NCBI GenBank assembly: GCA_050251735.1
Contig: JBFWMF010000008.1
Location: 62,001 to 126,000 of the forward strand
Direction: 5' to 3'
Length of the DNA: 64,000 nt
From: Desulfitobacterium sp050251735
Lineage (GTDB): Bacteria > Bacillota > Desulfitobacteriia > Desulfitobacteriales > Desulfitobacteriaceae
Made by a program: the position numbers and the translations under genes. Positions 1 to 8,190 of this stretch are shown here, one piece after another. The notes under the pieces are model-generated. The model made no database searches. It saw only the letters and a list, made by a program, of their open reading frames with translations, and had not been told where the DNA came from. Each line of letters opens with the position of its first letter. The first letter of the stretch is position 1.

Positions 1-60
1 TGCTTCATAAACAGACTCCGGCTTCGGCCAGGTTGTTGCCGCATTATCAAAATAGATCAT
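1..60 (-). CDS. Cysteine desulfurase-like class V aminotransferase (N-terminal 20 codons only)
   Basis: The reverse strand begins ATG at base 60 and reads MIYFDNAATTWPKPESVYEA before leaving the window. The YFDNAATT start followed by KP is the usual N-terminus of NifS/SufS-like PLP enzymes, which take sulfur from cysteine to make a persulfide, or of related class V aminotransferases. An AAGGTGG-like ribosome site lies about 8 bases before the start. Nothing of the PLP lysine or catalytic cysteine is inside the window, so the exact subfamily cannot be told. Confidence 0.75.
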   Translation of the reverse strand, partial: MIYFDNAATTWPKPESVYEA

Positions 61-205
61 ATCTATACCACCTTCATCCGGTTAAGTATGCTAACTTCAT
101 ATTATATATCATAATATGTTTAGCTCCTAAATGGCACCTCCCTAAATAAAATAGTGCTACCTTAGCTAAATGAAAGTCTGCGTGCGAAAAAAACACCTCA
201 AGCCC

Positions 206-233
206 TTGCCCCGTCATGATTGTGTGATATAGT
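206..233 (+). promoter_or_regulatory. Putative sigma-A promoter of the glycan gene group
   Basis: TTGCCC at 206-211 and TATAGT at 228-233 are 16 bases apart, about 45 bases before the first glycan gene. Seen by eye; no start site is known. Confidence 0.4.
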
Positions 234-277
234 AATGTTTGGAGGTTTTTGTCACTATAAAACTAAGGAGGCGCATA

Positions 278-1612
278 ATGAATTGGTTATTGCTTGCCCT
301 AACCATAGCTGTCCTCATCTATCTCGGAGGCTTTCGACCTCAATGGCTCATCATTTTGCTGCTCGGAGCAGTAGCTCTCGACATCTCCAAGACATGGTAT
401 CCTGACATTCCCTTTCTCGGTAGTGCCCTAGGTATGATTACCTTGGCTCGCCTGACAACCTACGCTATCATTATTTCGGCCTTTCTGTACGTTCTGTTCA
501 ATAGTGATTACCGTAAACGTCTTGGTGAAATCTTTACTCAGCCGGTGACCTGGGCTATTTTGATCTATTTCATCATTGCCGTGGTCAGCTATAAACATAG
601 TTTTGATCAGTCAAGGACCCTTGTCGAAGGTCTCCGACTGTTAGTGTATATAGCCTTATACATCTCGGTCGTCTTATTTACGCGTTTCCGCTTTAATCCG
701 TTGTTTCCTTTACATATCGTCCATCTCGTCGGCTTGGGGCTGGCTCCGCTTACCTTCTATGAACGGCTGACCGGCCATCTTATTTGGCAGGATGTCAATG
801 CTCTGGGCGACTATTTGCGCGTCAATGCCACCTTTGTTGACCCCAATATCTTTGCTCGTTTTCTCGTCTTAGCTATTGTTGCCAATCTTATTTTGCAATA
901 TCTGGCCAATTCAGCATGGGAACGCCGCATGTATTTAGTCGGTTTATTTGTCCTGCTGGGTCAACTCGTCATTACCATGTCCCGAGGCGGGCTTCTTACC
1001 TTAGCGGTCGTGATGGTCTTTATCCTCATTATGCTCCGCAGCAAGCGTATTGCGTTACCCGTGGGCATCACCGGAGGCCTTGGGCTTGGAGCCGTTCTTC
1101 TCAATCCGACCATGTTGGAACGATTCCTGAAGATTCAACAAGACCTTACTTCCGTCGGTTCCGAACGCCTTTATCTCATTAAAGTCGGAGTGCGCATGTT
1201 TCAAGATAATCCTCTTTGGGGGGTTGGGCTGGGAGCTTTTCAGACCCGGTTTCTGACTAATTATATTGATTATAAAACTGTAGGGGATGGGGTAAGCCTA
1301 TCACACACTTCAGTAATTACCGTCATGGCTGAGCTAGGGTGGCTTGGCCTCATCAGCCTAAGCTTGCTGATGCTCAGTCTCATCTATACCCTCTATAGGT
1401 TAAGCCAAAGGGTACGCCATACCTTTGTGCTTGGCCTCGGTTATTTTGGTTGGATCTTGACCATCTTTGTCAGTGCTCAGATGGAAGCTCGCTTCTTTGA
1501 AGACCCTGTGCTCTGGGTGAGTATGGCTATGCTTGTTTCCTTGGTCATTAACAGCAAAGACGAGCATTTTATCGCCAACCGAAGCTTCCAGTATTACGAT
1601 GCCATCCGCTAA
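278..1612 (+). CDS. O-antigen ligase/polymerase family membrane protein (Wzy/WaaL-like)
   Basis: A 444-residue integral membrane protein with about ten or more hydrophobic segments, an SRGG motif near residue 237 followed by a long hydrophobic run, and a long extracytoplasmic loop with DNPLWGVGLGAF and a later SLSHTS. This is the pattern of the Wzy_C superfamily, which joins lipid-linked glycans to each other or to an acceptor at the outer face of the membrane. The start at 278 is chosen because AAGGAGG sits 8 bases upstream; an in-frame ATG at 239 has no such site. It heads a group with a GT2 transferase, a WecA-like enzyme and an aminotransferase, pointing to export or polymerisation of a surface polysaccharide. 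Whether it ligates or polymerises cannot be told. Confidence 0.8.
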   Translation: MNWLLLALTIAVLIYLGGFRPQWLIILLLGAVALDISKTWYPDIPFLGSALGMITLARLTTYAIIISAFLYVLFNSDYRKRLGEIFTQPVTWAILIYFIIAVVSYKHSFDQSRTLVEGLRLLVYIALYISVVLFTRFRFNPLFPLHIVHLVGLGLAPLTFYERLTGHLIWQDVNALGDYLRVNATFVDPNIFARFLVLAIVANLILQYLANSAWERRMYLVGLFVLLGQLVITMSRGGLLTLAVVMVFILIMLRSKRIALPVGITGGLGLGAVLLNPTMLERFLKIQQDLTSVGSERLYLIKVGVRMFQDNPLWGVGLGAFQTRFLTNYIDYKTVGDGVSLSHTSVITVMAELGWLGLISLSLLMLSLIYTLYRLSQRVRHTFVLGLGYFGWILTIFVSAQMEARFFEDPVLWVSMAMLVSLVINSKDEHFIANRSFQYYDAIR

Positions 1613-1691
1613 ACTAGGTAATGGCCTGTAGTAAAACAGTGAAAACCATGGCAGAATAACAGTAGTCCTGATTTTGAACGGGGGATGCCTC

Positions 1692-2684
1692 TTGACTAGT
1701 GACGCTCAGCCGCTCGTATCCATCGTGATTCCGATGCGCAATGAAAAAGCTTATATTGATCGTTGTATTCAAACCTTTATCCAGCAGACTTATCCCCTCG
1801 AGCAGTTGGAGATCATTATCGTCGACGGTCAATCCACAGATGGTTCCCGGGAGATTGTAGAGGAGCTGGGCAAGCTCTATCCGGTTAAGCTATTTGATAA
1901 TCCCACAGGGTTTACCCCCACCGGGATGAATATCGGCCTGCAGTCGGCCCGTGGAGAAATCGGGGTGGTCTTCAGTGCACATGCCACGGCTCATCCAGAC
2001 TTTATTAAGAACAGCGTTCAAGCCCTGAAGAACACGAACGCAGCAGCTGTGGGCGGGCGCCTTATCAATCGCTCCACAGGAGAGTTCGCCAAGCTAGCCG
2101 GCAAAGTCTTAGGGCATCCCTTTGGGGTCGGCAATTCTAAATTCCGCTACTCTGATAAGGCAGATTACGTGGATACTGTGGCTTATGGCGCTTACCGGAT
2201 GGATGTCTTAAAGCAGACCGGTCTTTTTGATGAGCGTCTGATTCGCAATCAAGATATCGAACTGAACTATCGCCTCCGTAAGTTTGGCCACACCCTGTAT
2301 TTTGACCCATCCATTGAATCCTATTATGCGCCGCGGGAAGATTTTACGCGCTTTGTGCAGCAGGGCTACGGCAACGGTTATTGGAATATCATCACTGCCA
2401 GGCTATGTGCACAGTCCCTTTCCTGGCGCCATTTCATACCCTTGGTCTTTGTGTTGGCACTATTGGGTGCGACACTCTTATCCATCCTTACTAGCCCCTG
2501 GTGGCTCGCCCTCGTCGCCGGTCCTTATCTCCTCTTAGACCTTCTGGTCAGTATGCGCCTAGCCGGGAGCTTGCCGGAGTTTTTTCAACTCGTGTTGCTT
2601 TTTCCTAGCTTACATATATCTTATGGTTTTGGGTCACTGGTATCCTTAGTTAAACAAATTTTTACTGGAGTTGACAAACCATGA
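1692..2684 (+). CDS. Family 2 glycosyltransferase with C-terminal membrane segments
   Basis: About 330 residues. The N-terminal GT-A fold opens with PLVSIVIPMRNE, has IIVDGQSTDGS (nucleotide-sugar DxD-type region) and later NQDIELNYRLRKFG, typical of inverting GT2 enzymes of the succinoglycan ExoA type. Two to three hydrophobic stretches at the C-terminus should anchor it to the membrane. It likely adds a sugar to a polyprenyl-linked intermediate. I prefer the TTG at 1692, which follows a GGGGG stretch at 1680-1684; a TTG at 1674 is also possible. Its stop overlaps the next start by 4 bases (ATGA), so the two are translationally coupled. Confidence 0.83.
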   Translation: MTSDAQPLVSIVIPMRNEKAYIDRCIQTFIQQTYPLEQLEIIIVDGQSTDGSREIVEELGKLYPVKLFDNPTGFTPTGMNIGLQSARGEIGVVFSAHATAHPDFIKNSVQALKNTNAAAVGGRLINRSTGEFAKLAGKVLGHPFGVGNSKFRYSDKADYVDTVAYGAYRMDVLKQTGLFDERLIRNQDIELNYRLRKFGHTLYFDPSIESYYAPREDFTRFVQQGYGNGYWNIITARLCAQSLSWRHFIPLVFVLALLGATLLSILTSPWWLALVAGPYLLLDLLVSMRLAGSLPEFFQLVLLFPSLHISYGFGSLVSLVKQIFTGVDKP

Positions 2685-3646
2685 GTTTTAGCATCAGCCT
2701 TGCTCTAACGGTGATACTAATCCCTTTAGTGATCCGCTACCGAATTATTGATAAGCCTAATTACCGTAGCATTCACACTCGTGAGACTCCTAAAGCCGGA
2801 GGGATAGCCATTCTCCTCGGCTTACTGGGCGGGCTCTTCATAAGCGGTCAAGGGACTGCTTTGCTGGGCTTGTCCCTGTTGATGGTAGGAGCCACTACCT
2901 TAGGCTTACTGGATGACCTGAAAAATTTAAGTCCCAATGCTAAACTTATTGCTCAATTAGCCCTCGCTTTGCTGACCACAGCCGGAGGCTATCAGTTTGT
3001 GCTCTTTGGCAACCTGCTGGACACGGCGATCACCGTCATTTGGATCATCGGGCTGATGAACGCCTTTAATCTCATTGATGGCATGGATGGTCTGGCCGGT
3101 GGGGTGGCGGGGATAGCAACGCTCATTTTCTTCGCCCTCGGAGTGCCCAGCCTAGAAACCATCGCTCTTCCGCTTCTGGGTGCAATCCTTGGCTTTCTTA
3201 TCTATAACTTTCGACCAGCCAAAATATTCATGGGAGATACAGGCAGTATGCTCCTCGGCTATCTCTTGGCGGTGATGGGCATCCTTGTCCAGCGGAGCGC
3301 AGAGTCACCCTGGGTTGGTGGGGCAGTAACCTTACTTATCCTCGCTTATCCTTTATTCGATACCGCTTTAAGCATTATCCGCCGCAAAGCTAACCACAAG
3401 CCCATCTTTGCTCCCGACCGTAGCCATAGCTACAACCTGCTGATGGATCACTTGGGACTGGGTTATCTGACCACCGTTTTCACCGTTTATGGGGTGACGG
3501 CTTGCGGAGGCTTGTTAAGCTTCCTGACCTATACGCGTCAATCCCTTGCTTTAGCAGCAATCTCCTTGATTGTGGTCATTGCCACCATGATCATCTTCGT
3601 AGCTCGCTACCACCTTCTCGCTGAAAGCCGCTATGAAAAGCATTGA
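2681..3646 (+). CDS. Polyprenyl-phosphate glycosyl-1-phosphate transferase (WecA/TagO/MraY family)
   Basis: A 321-residue polytopic membrane enzyme. It carries TPKAGGIAI near residue 37, LLDDLKNL (Asp-Asp, about 76-83), NAFNLIDGMDGLAGG (about 127-141), FMGDTGSMLLGY and the C-terminal DRSHSYNLLMDHLGL, all landmarks of the WecA/TagO/MraY superfamily. It transfers a sugar-1-phosphate from UDP-sugar to undecaprenyl phosphate, the first membrane step in teichoic acid or polysaccharide synthesis. The motif set fits the GlcNAc-type WecA/TagO branch more than MraY because no murein genes are nearby. The upstream GT2 gene overlaps it by 4 bases, so it probably primes the same glycan. Confidence 0.85.
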   Translation: MSFSISLALTVILIPLVIRYRIIDKPNYRSIHTRETPKAGGIAILLGLLGGLFISGQGTALLGLSLLMVGATTLGLLDDLKNLSPNAKLIAQLALALLTTAGGYQFVLFGNLLDTAITVIWIIGLMNAFNLIDGMDGLAGGVAGIATLIFFALGVPSLETIALPLLGAILGFLIYNFRPAKIFMGDTGSMLLGYLLAVMGILVQRSAESPWVGGAVTLLILAYPLFDTALSIIRRKANHKPIFAPDRSHSYNLLMDHLGLGYLTTVFTVYGVTACGGLLSFLTYTRQSLALAAISLIVVIATMIIFVARYHLLAESRYEKH

Positions 3647-3742
3647 ACTAAGAAGGTTGTAACTAAAAAGAATCTTAATCCACAAACCAAAACATATTTA
3701 AATTTAACGTAGTCGAAGGAATGCGTTAGGAGGAGAACACCT

Positions 3743-4894
3743 ATGGAAACAGGAGCAGAACAACGAATTTACCTTTCATCCCCTCACATGAGCGGCGCTG
3801 AACAAGAGTATATCAGAGAAGCCTTTGCCACGAACTGGATTGCCCCTTTAGGCCCGAATGTGGATGCCTTTGAGCGCCAGGTGGCCGACTATGTCGGTAC
3901 CCAAGGGGCTGTTGCCTTGAGTTCAGGGACAGCTGCTATCCATTTAGCACTTAAATACCTAGGCGTAACCGGCGGCGATTCTGTCATCTGTTCATCCCTG
4001 ACTTTTTCCGCCAGTGCTAACCCCATCGTTTACGAAGGGGGGAAACCCGTTTTTATTGATGCTGACCCAGAAAACTGGAACATGTCAGCACAGGCCTTAG
4101 CTCGAGCCTTAGAAGGACTTAAAAAGGAAGGAAAGCTGCCCAAAGCGGCGATTATCGTCGATCTTTATGGACAAAGCGCCCATATGGAACCTCTTCTCGA
4201 GCTGCTTGAGCACTACCAGGTTCCAGTCATCGAAGATGCCGCTGAAGCCCTCGGCGCCACCTATCAGGGTAAACCCTGCGGTTCCTTTGGCGAATTCGGA
4301 GTCTTTTCCTTTAACGGCAACAAAATCATCACTACCTCCGGTGGAGGGATGCTTGTTTCCGACAATCTGAAGGCTTTGGATAAAATACGGTTCTGGGCTA
4401 CCCAGGCCCGGGACAAAGCGCGGCACTATCAACATAGCGAGATCGGCTATAACTATCGCTTGAGCAACGTCTTAGCCGGTATTGGTCGCGGTCAGATGAA
4501 AGTCATTGACGAGCGCGTCAATACTCGCCGCGCCATCTTTGACCGTTACTATGCTGCCCTCAACAAGGTGGACGGCTTAGACTTTATGCCTGAAGCAAGC
4601 TATGGTCGCAGCAATCGTTGGTTGACCACCTTGACTCTCGACTCTGAAAAAACCGGTGTCACGGTCAATGATGTCCTTATTGCCTTGGAAGAACATAATA
4701 TCGAAGCTCGCCCTGTATGGAAACCGCTCCATCTCCAGCCTGTCTTTAAAGATTGTCCTTATTATTCCCACGAAGAAAGGAAAAGCATCTCCGATGAGCT
4801 CTTTGCCAAGGGGATCTGTCTTCCTTCCGGGACGAATATGACCCTGTCGGAGCAAGCCCGAGTCATTGAGATTGTGCGCGGTCTTTTGAAATAA
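3743..4894 (+). CDS. DegT/DnrJ/EryC1/StrS family PLP-dependent sugar aminotransferase
   Basis: 383 residues. SSGTAAIHLAL near residue 60, IEDAAEALGA with Asp165, and SFNGNKIITTSGGG with the Schiff-base lysine at about residue 194 identify the family. It makes amino sugars from nucleotide-linked keto-sugars; the closest pattern by eye is UDP-4-keto sugar aminotransferases of the PglE type. An AGGAGG site precedes the ATG. It lies 96 bases after the WecA-like gene and probably supplies an amino sugar for the same glycan. No matching dehydratase or acetyltransferase is in the window, so the sugar remains unknown. Confidence 0.85.
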   Translation: METGAEQRIYLSSPHMSGAEQEYIREAFATNWIAPLGPNVDAFERQVADYVGTQGAVALSSGTAAIHLALKYLGVTGGDSVICSSLTFSASANPIVYEGGKPVFIDADPENWNMSAQALARALEGLKKEGKLPKAAIIVDLYGQSAHMEPLLELLEHYQVPVIEDAAEALGATYQGKPCGSFGEFGVFSFNGNKIITTSGGGMLVSDNLKALDKIRFWATQARDKARHYQHSEIGYNYRLSNVLAGIGRGQMKVIDERVNTRRAIFDRYYAALNKVDGLDFMPEASYGRSNRWLTTLTLDSEKTGVTVNDVLIALEEHNIEARPVWKPLHLQPVFKDCPYYSHEERKSISDELFAKGICLPSGTNMTLSEQARVIEIVRGLLK

Positions 4895-4925
4895 GCTTCC
4901 TTTTGTAGATATAAATGCTCTCATA

Positions 4926-4985
4926 ATACACGCACTCTGACGATACACGTACTCTGACGATACACATACTCTGATGATACACATA
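4926..4985. repeat. 17-bp tandem repeat, about 3.5 copies
   Basis: ATACAC recurs at 4926, 4943, 4960 and 4977 with exactly 17 bases between starts; each unit is ATACAC plus RYACTCTGAYG with few changes. It sits in the gap between the converging aminotransferase and sfsA genes. No function is evident; it is a likely site of length variation. Confidence 0.85.
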
Positions 4986-5019
4986 AAAAATAGCCAGCTG
5001 ATTTTTATATCTGCTGGCT
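4985..5019 (-). terminator. Rho-independent terminator of sfsA
   Basis: AGCCAGC (4992-4998) pairs with GCTGGCT (5013-5019). Read on the minus strand the stem is followed by ATTTTTTATG, so it fits the end of sfsA. Confidence 0.65.
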
Positions 5020-5088
5020 CTACTATTGCTCAAATCCACTATTGGATATCCCTCTATTGCTTATGACCCAAACGCAACACAACGCCGC

Positions 5089-5769
5089 CTACAGTCTAAC
5101 CTCCACGAAATCTCTGGCCTCGATAGAATCCTCCGTGATCATGCAATCCAGAGCCAGAATCTTCACTCCATGGTTCTTCGCCTGAACTAAGGCATCGGCA
5201 AAGGCCTGATGGGTCATGGCATTCGGGGTAAAGAACTTGACATCCTTCATCTGGATGATAAACACAATATAAGCATCATACCCGGCATTGATTGCCTGAC
5301 ACAATTCAAGAATGTGCTTAACGCCCCGCTCCGTAGGAGCATCGGGAAAGAGAGCCACTCCCTCTTCCTCTAAAGTAACCCCTTTCACCTCGACATAGAT
5401 CTTTTTTTGGGCTGCTTCCAGATAAAAATCAAAGCGGGAGCTTTGGAATTTGCTTTCAGGCTTGATCAACCGTAGATCTTGGAAATATTCCTTGGCCACT
5501 AACCATTCCTGAAATACTTTATTCGGTACTTGGCTGTCCATATTGATCAGCCTTTCCCCCTTGCGGACCCCGATGAGATCAAACTTGGTTTTCCTATGCT
5601 CATAGTCGGCTTCCTGTACATAGACTTCGACTCCCGGAAGTAATAATTCTTTACAGCGTCCCGTATTCTTCACATGGCAGACTTCTTCCCTGCCGTTAAT
5701 TTCTACCCTAGCGATGAAGCGATTTGGGCGAGAAATAAATTTCCCGGCTCTAATATTTTTGTAATGCAT
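5089..5769 (-). CDS. sfsA: SfsA family nuclease/regulator
   Basis: 226 residues, full length for SfsA. Recognisable stretches are VKNTGRCKELLLPG, GVRKGERLINMDSQVPN, and SSRFDFYL followed by YVEVKGVTLEEEGVALFPDAPTERG in two steps; the FDF...EVKGVT segment is the PD-(D/E)XK-like nuclease core. The family was named for sugar fermentation stimulation in E. coli and has been described as a DNA/RNA-acting nuclease; its role in Firmicutes is unclear. It stands alone, with its own terminator, converging on the glycan group. Confidence 0.9.
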   Translation of the reverse strand: MHYKNIRAGKFISRPNRFIARVEINGREEVCHVKNTGRCKELLLPGVEVYVQEADYEHRKTKFDLIGVRKGERLINMDSQVPNKVFQEWLVAKEYFQDLRLIKPESKFQSSRFDFYLEAAQKKIYVEVKGVTLEEEGVALFPDAPTERGVKHILELCQAINAGYDAYIVFIIQMKDVKFFTPNAMTHQAFADALVQAKNHGVKILALDCMITEDSIEARDFVEVRL

Positions 5770-5842
5770 AGTTCTCCTTGTCAGTGTTCAAATAATTTCG
5801 ACAACTTTCAACCTTATACTACTATATTTTGGGGAAATCAGG

Positions 5843-5876
5843 TATAATGACCCTAACTTGTTTGCAAAAAGTTAGG
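5843..5876 (+). promoter_or_regulatory. Promoter -10 with an inverted repeat covering the ribosome site of the XRE-cupin gene
   Basis: TATAAT at 5843-5848 is followed by CCTAACT (5852-5858) and its inverse AGTTAGG (5870-5876), which runs into the AGGAGG of the gene at 5887. The repeat could be a self-binding operator at the transcription start or an RNA hairpin that hides the ribosome site. No good -35 box is visible. Confidence 0.45.
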
Positions 5877-5886
5877 AGGAATCATT

Positions 5887-6426
5887 TTGGCGGATATAGG
5901 CTTGGCAATCCGCATGATACGCAAAAATCAAAAACTTAGCTTGAAAGATATTGCGGAGAAAACAGAATTAACCATCAGTCATTTAAGCCAAATCGAACGC
6001 AATTTGGCCAGTCCCTCCTTGGTTACTTTAGAGAAAGTCGCCCTTGCTCTAGGATTTCCCATCTCGAGCTTTTTCGTCAACCCCAAATTCACCTCAGAAT
6101 ACATACCCGAAGAAGCCCAGCGGACCATTCTCTTAAACCCGGGCATAACCCTGCGTTTTCTTATCAACAATAGCGTTCAAAATAGCCATCTAGGCGCCTA
6201 TATTGCCGAGATTACCGAGCTTGGTGAGGGTATCACGATTCACCAGGGCGATAAATTCATCTTAGTCCTTGAGGGAGAAATGCGCTTTCACGTAGCCCAC
6301 AGAGAATTTTCACTTGGTAAAGGCGACACCCTTTACTTTAATGGCTTGGTCCCTCATTGGATTAGCGAGAAGTCTGAAGGAAGTATTAAACTTTTTGTGG
6401 TAACAACACCACCTGAAGTTTTTTAA
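5887..6426 (+). CDS. XRE-family transcriptional regulator with C-terminal cupin domain (copy 1)
   Basis: 179 residues. Residues 1-65 form a helix-turn-helix of the Cro/CI type (LSLKDIAEKTELTISHLSQIERN); the rest is a cupin_2 barrel (ITIHQGDKFILVLEGEMRFHV, GDTLYFNGLVPHW). Such proteins usually sense a small metabolite in the cupin and control nearby genes. The start is TTG at 5887 behind AGTTAGGAGG. The next gene, 35 bases on, is a paralogue of the same design, so the two may form one unit. The neighbour fdhD on the other strand converges and is not an obvious target. Confidence 0.85.
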   Translation: MADIGLAIRMIRKNQKLSLKDIAEKTELTISHLSQIERNLASPSLVTLEKVALALGFPISSFFVNPKFTSEYIPEEAQRTILLNPGITLRFLINNSVQNSHLGAYIAEITELGEGITIHQGDKFILVLEGEMRFHVAHREFSLGKGDTLYFNGLVPHWISEKSEGSIKLFVVTTPPEVF

Positions 6427-6461
6427 TACCCTACATATCTAAACCTGGGAGGCGATTATTC

Positions 6462-7028
6462 TTGATTGAAGTCGGCAAATCCATTCGCGCCATACGTAAA
6501 AGGCGCAATCTCACAACCACTCAATTAGCACAGCAATTGGAGTTGAGCAATGGCTATATCAGCCTCATCGAGCGAGATATCGTTAGCCCTTCCTTAGCTA
6601 CCCTCAAAAGAATCGCTCAAATATTGAATGTTCCCGTAGAATCCTTCTTTCTCGACCCTGACTCCGAAGTGGTGTATAGTCATTTGAAAATGGATGAGCA
6701 AGAATTCCTGCATTCCGAAAATAAAAATTGGCGCCTACTCATCAACCCATCGCCGAAGGATCGGATAGGAGCCTATTGTGTGGATATGTCCGATTTGGAT
6801 AAAAAAGTATACTCACATGAGGGAGTCGAATTGCTCTATGTCTTAGAAGGAGAAAGTCCCATCAATGTAGGAAAAGAGGATTACCACCTTAAAGCAGGCG
6901 ATGCTTTATATTTCGATGCCTCGATTCTCCATTGGGATGCCAAGGACGTTGAACTCCCGCGCAAACTGATTGTTGTGGTGACTCCTCCAGAGGAATTTCA
7001 TTTTAACTCCACCAACATCTCAAACTGA
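6462..7028 (+). CDS. XRE-family transcriptional regulator with C-terminal cupin domain (copy 2)
   Basis: 188 residues with the same build as the upstream gene: HTH at about 6-60 (LTTTQLAQQLELSNGYISLIERD) and a cupin with VELLYVLEGESPINVGKEDY and GDALYFDASILHW. The start is TTG behind GGGAGG. Pairwise similarity to copy 1 is moderate, suggesting an old tandem duplication. Its 3' end overlaps the convergent fdhD by 9 bases, so there is no room for a separate terminator between them. Confidence 0.85.
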   Translation: MIEVGKSIRAIRKRRNLTTTQLAQQLELSNGYISLIERDIVSPSLATLKRIAQILNVPVESFFLDPDSEVVYSHLKMDEQEFLHSENKNWRLLINPSPKDRIGAYCVDMSDLDKKVYSHEGVELLYVLEGESPINVGKEDYHLKAGDALYFDASILHWDAKDVELPRKLIVVVTPPEEFHFNSTNISN

Positions 7029-7832
7029 GCCCTCTGCTTTGGTCACAATAATCCGCTCCCGGTGGGTATAAATATTCATGCAGTTTCTGCGAGCGAAGCC
7101 GATGACTGTAAGTCCCAACTCCTCAGCCAAGCGCAGGGCGAGGTCCGTCGGCGCGGACACCCCAACCAGAATAGGACAGCCCATCTTCGCTGCTTTAATC
7201 ACAATTTCTGAAGAGATACGGCCACTAAAAACGATCATCTTTTGCGAAAGATCGACCTCATCCAAAAAAGCCTGGCCGTATAATTTATCCAACACATTAT
7301 GCCGTCCGATATCCTCAGCATAATAATCCAGCTTACTTCCGGAAGCTAGGGCACCACCGTGGACTCCTCCCGTAAGACGAAAAAGTTCTGAGCCCTCTTC
7401 CAGCAGATTAATATACTCGCTCACTTTTTGAGCAGAGACTTTTAATCCACTCTCAACCTTTTGGGCAAGTCGGGCATCGTTAGCAAAGTAAAATGTGCTT
7501 TTGCCCTTGCCACAGCAGGAAGTGATATAGCGTTTAAGAAAGAGGTCCTCACTTAAAGTACGCTCTGTCTTAGTCTCCACCCAGACAAAACCTTGCTTCT
7601 GATCGAAAGTAATCTTTTTAATTTGGTCAGGTTGATTAATAATACCCTCAGAGCAAAGAAAGCCTACTGCCAGTTCCTTCCCTTGGCTGGGGGTGCAGAC
7701 CATGGTCGCGAACTCTTTCCCATTGATATAAATGGTGAGCGCCTTTTCCACAGCAATATGCACTTGGGCTTCACACTGATCTGTTCCCACTATCTTAACA
7801 ACAAGAGTTTCGCTTAAATTCCCCTGTTCCAT
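7020..7832 (-). CDS. fdhD: Formate dehydrogenase accessory sulfurtransferase FdhD (copy 1)
   Basis: About 270 residues from the ATG at 7832, which has a GAGGGGG ribosome site; a TTG five codons upstream overlaps that site. Family marks are AVGFLCSEGII, the paired cysteines in TSCCGKGKS (about 106-107) that carry the persulfide, FRLTGGVHGGAL, DIGRHNVLDKLYG and FSGRISSEIVIKAAKMG. FdhD relays sulfur from IscS to the molybdenum cofactor of formate dehydrogenases and some related enzymes. No formate dehydrogenase is adjacent. A second copy lies at 11026-11859. Confidence 0.93.
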   Translation of the reverse strand: MEQGNLSETLVVKIVGTDQCEAQVHIAVEKALTIYINGKEFATMVCTPSQGKELAVGFLCSEGIINQPDQIKKITFDQKQGFVWVETKTERTLSEDLFLKRYITSCCGKGKSTFYFANDARLAQKVESGLKVSAQKVSEYINLLEEGSELFRLTGGVHGGALASGSKLDYYAEDIGRHNVLDKLYGQAFLDEVDLSQKMIVFSGRISSEIVIKAAKMGCPILVGVSAPTDLALRLAEELGLTVIGFARRNCMNIYTHRERIIVTKAEGSV

Positions 7833-7990
7833 AAAAAGCCCCCTCAAGGATAGATAACGTTCTGATTATTCTAACATAAATAAATATAGAATAGAAGAAA
7901 AGTACTCAATTGCACCAAGTATCCACTATCAAGTATCATAAAATTTAAAATTTACCTAAATTCATGCTAACTCCTTGTTGAGAGAAAAAT

Positions 7991-8018
7991 TTGCACTTAT
8001 AATTAAGATATATATCAT
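7991..8018 (+). promoter_or_regulatory. Promoter of the c-di-GMP riboswitch/HD-GYP transcript
   Basis: TTGCAC (7991-7996) and TATCAT (8013-8018) are 16 bases apart and lie 27 bases before the riboswitch core, as expected for its leader. Confidence 0.5.
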
Positions 8019-8044
8019 GCACGAAACGGAAAACTGAAAGATAA

Positions 8045-8136
8045 AGATCGACAATGGCAAACTTGGTGAAAACCAAGGACGCAAAGCTATGGGTCTTCCA
8101 GGAAACACCTGATGATCGCCAAGCTACCGGATTCTT
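8045..8136 (+). promoter_or_regulatory. Cyclic di-GMP-I (GEMM) riboswitch aptamer
   Basis: The landmarks of the class run in order: ATGGCAAAC (8054-8062), a TTGGT-GAAA-ACCAA hairpin whose GAAA loop fits the tetraloop of the class (8063-8076), GGACGCAAAGCTA (8077-8089), a second variable hairpin, and AAGCTACC (8121-8128). The base aligned with G20 of the Vibrio Vc2 aptamer is G, which in this family favours c-di-GMP over cyclic GMP-AMP. It lies directly upstream of a terminator and of an HD-GYP gene, whose product degrades c-di-GMP, so a feedback loop is likely. Recognised by motif; no covariance search was run. Confidence 0.88.
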
Positions 8137-8150
8137 AAACTTTGAAGATT

Positions 8151-8176
8151 GTCGCCAAATTGGCGACTTTTAATTT
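8151..8176 (+). terminator. Riboswitch expression-platform terminator
   Basis: GTCGCC (8151-8156) pairs with GGCGAC (8162-8167) and is followed by TTTTAATTT. The aptamer contains an identical CGCCAA at 8117-8122, so the 3' arm could pair with either copy. This suggests switching between aptamer and terminator folds; the sign (on or off) is not decided by sequence alone. Confidence 0.75.
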
Positions 8177-8190
8177 GAAAGGAAGATAAA

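Noticed and set aside
8045..8136. Cyclic GMP-AMP-specific GEMM-Ib riboswitch
   Set aside because: The ligand-selecting position aligned with G20 is G, not A.
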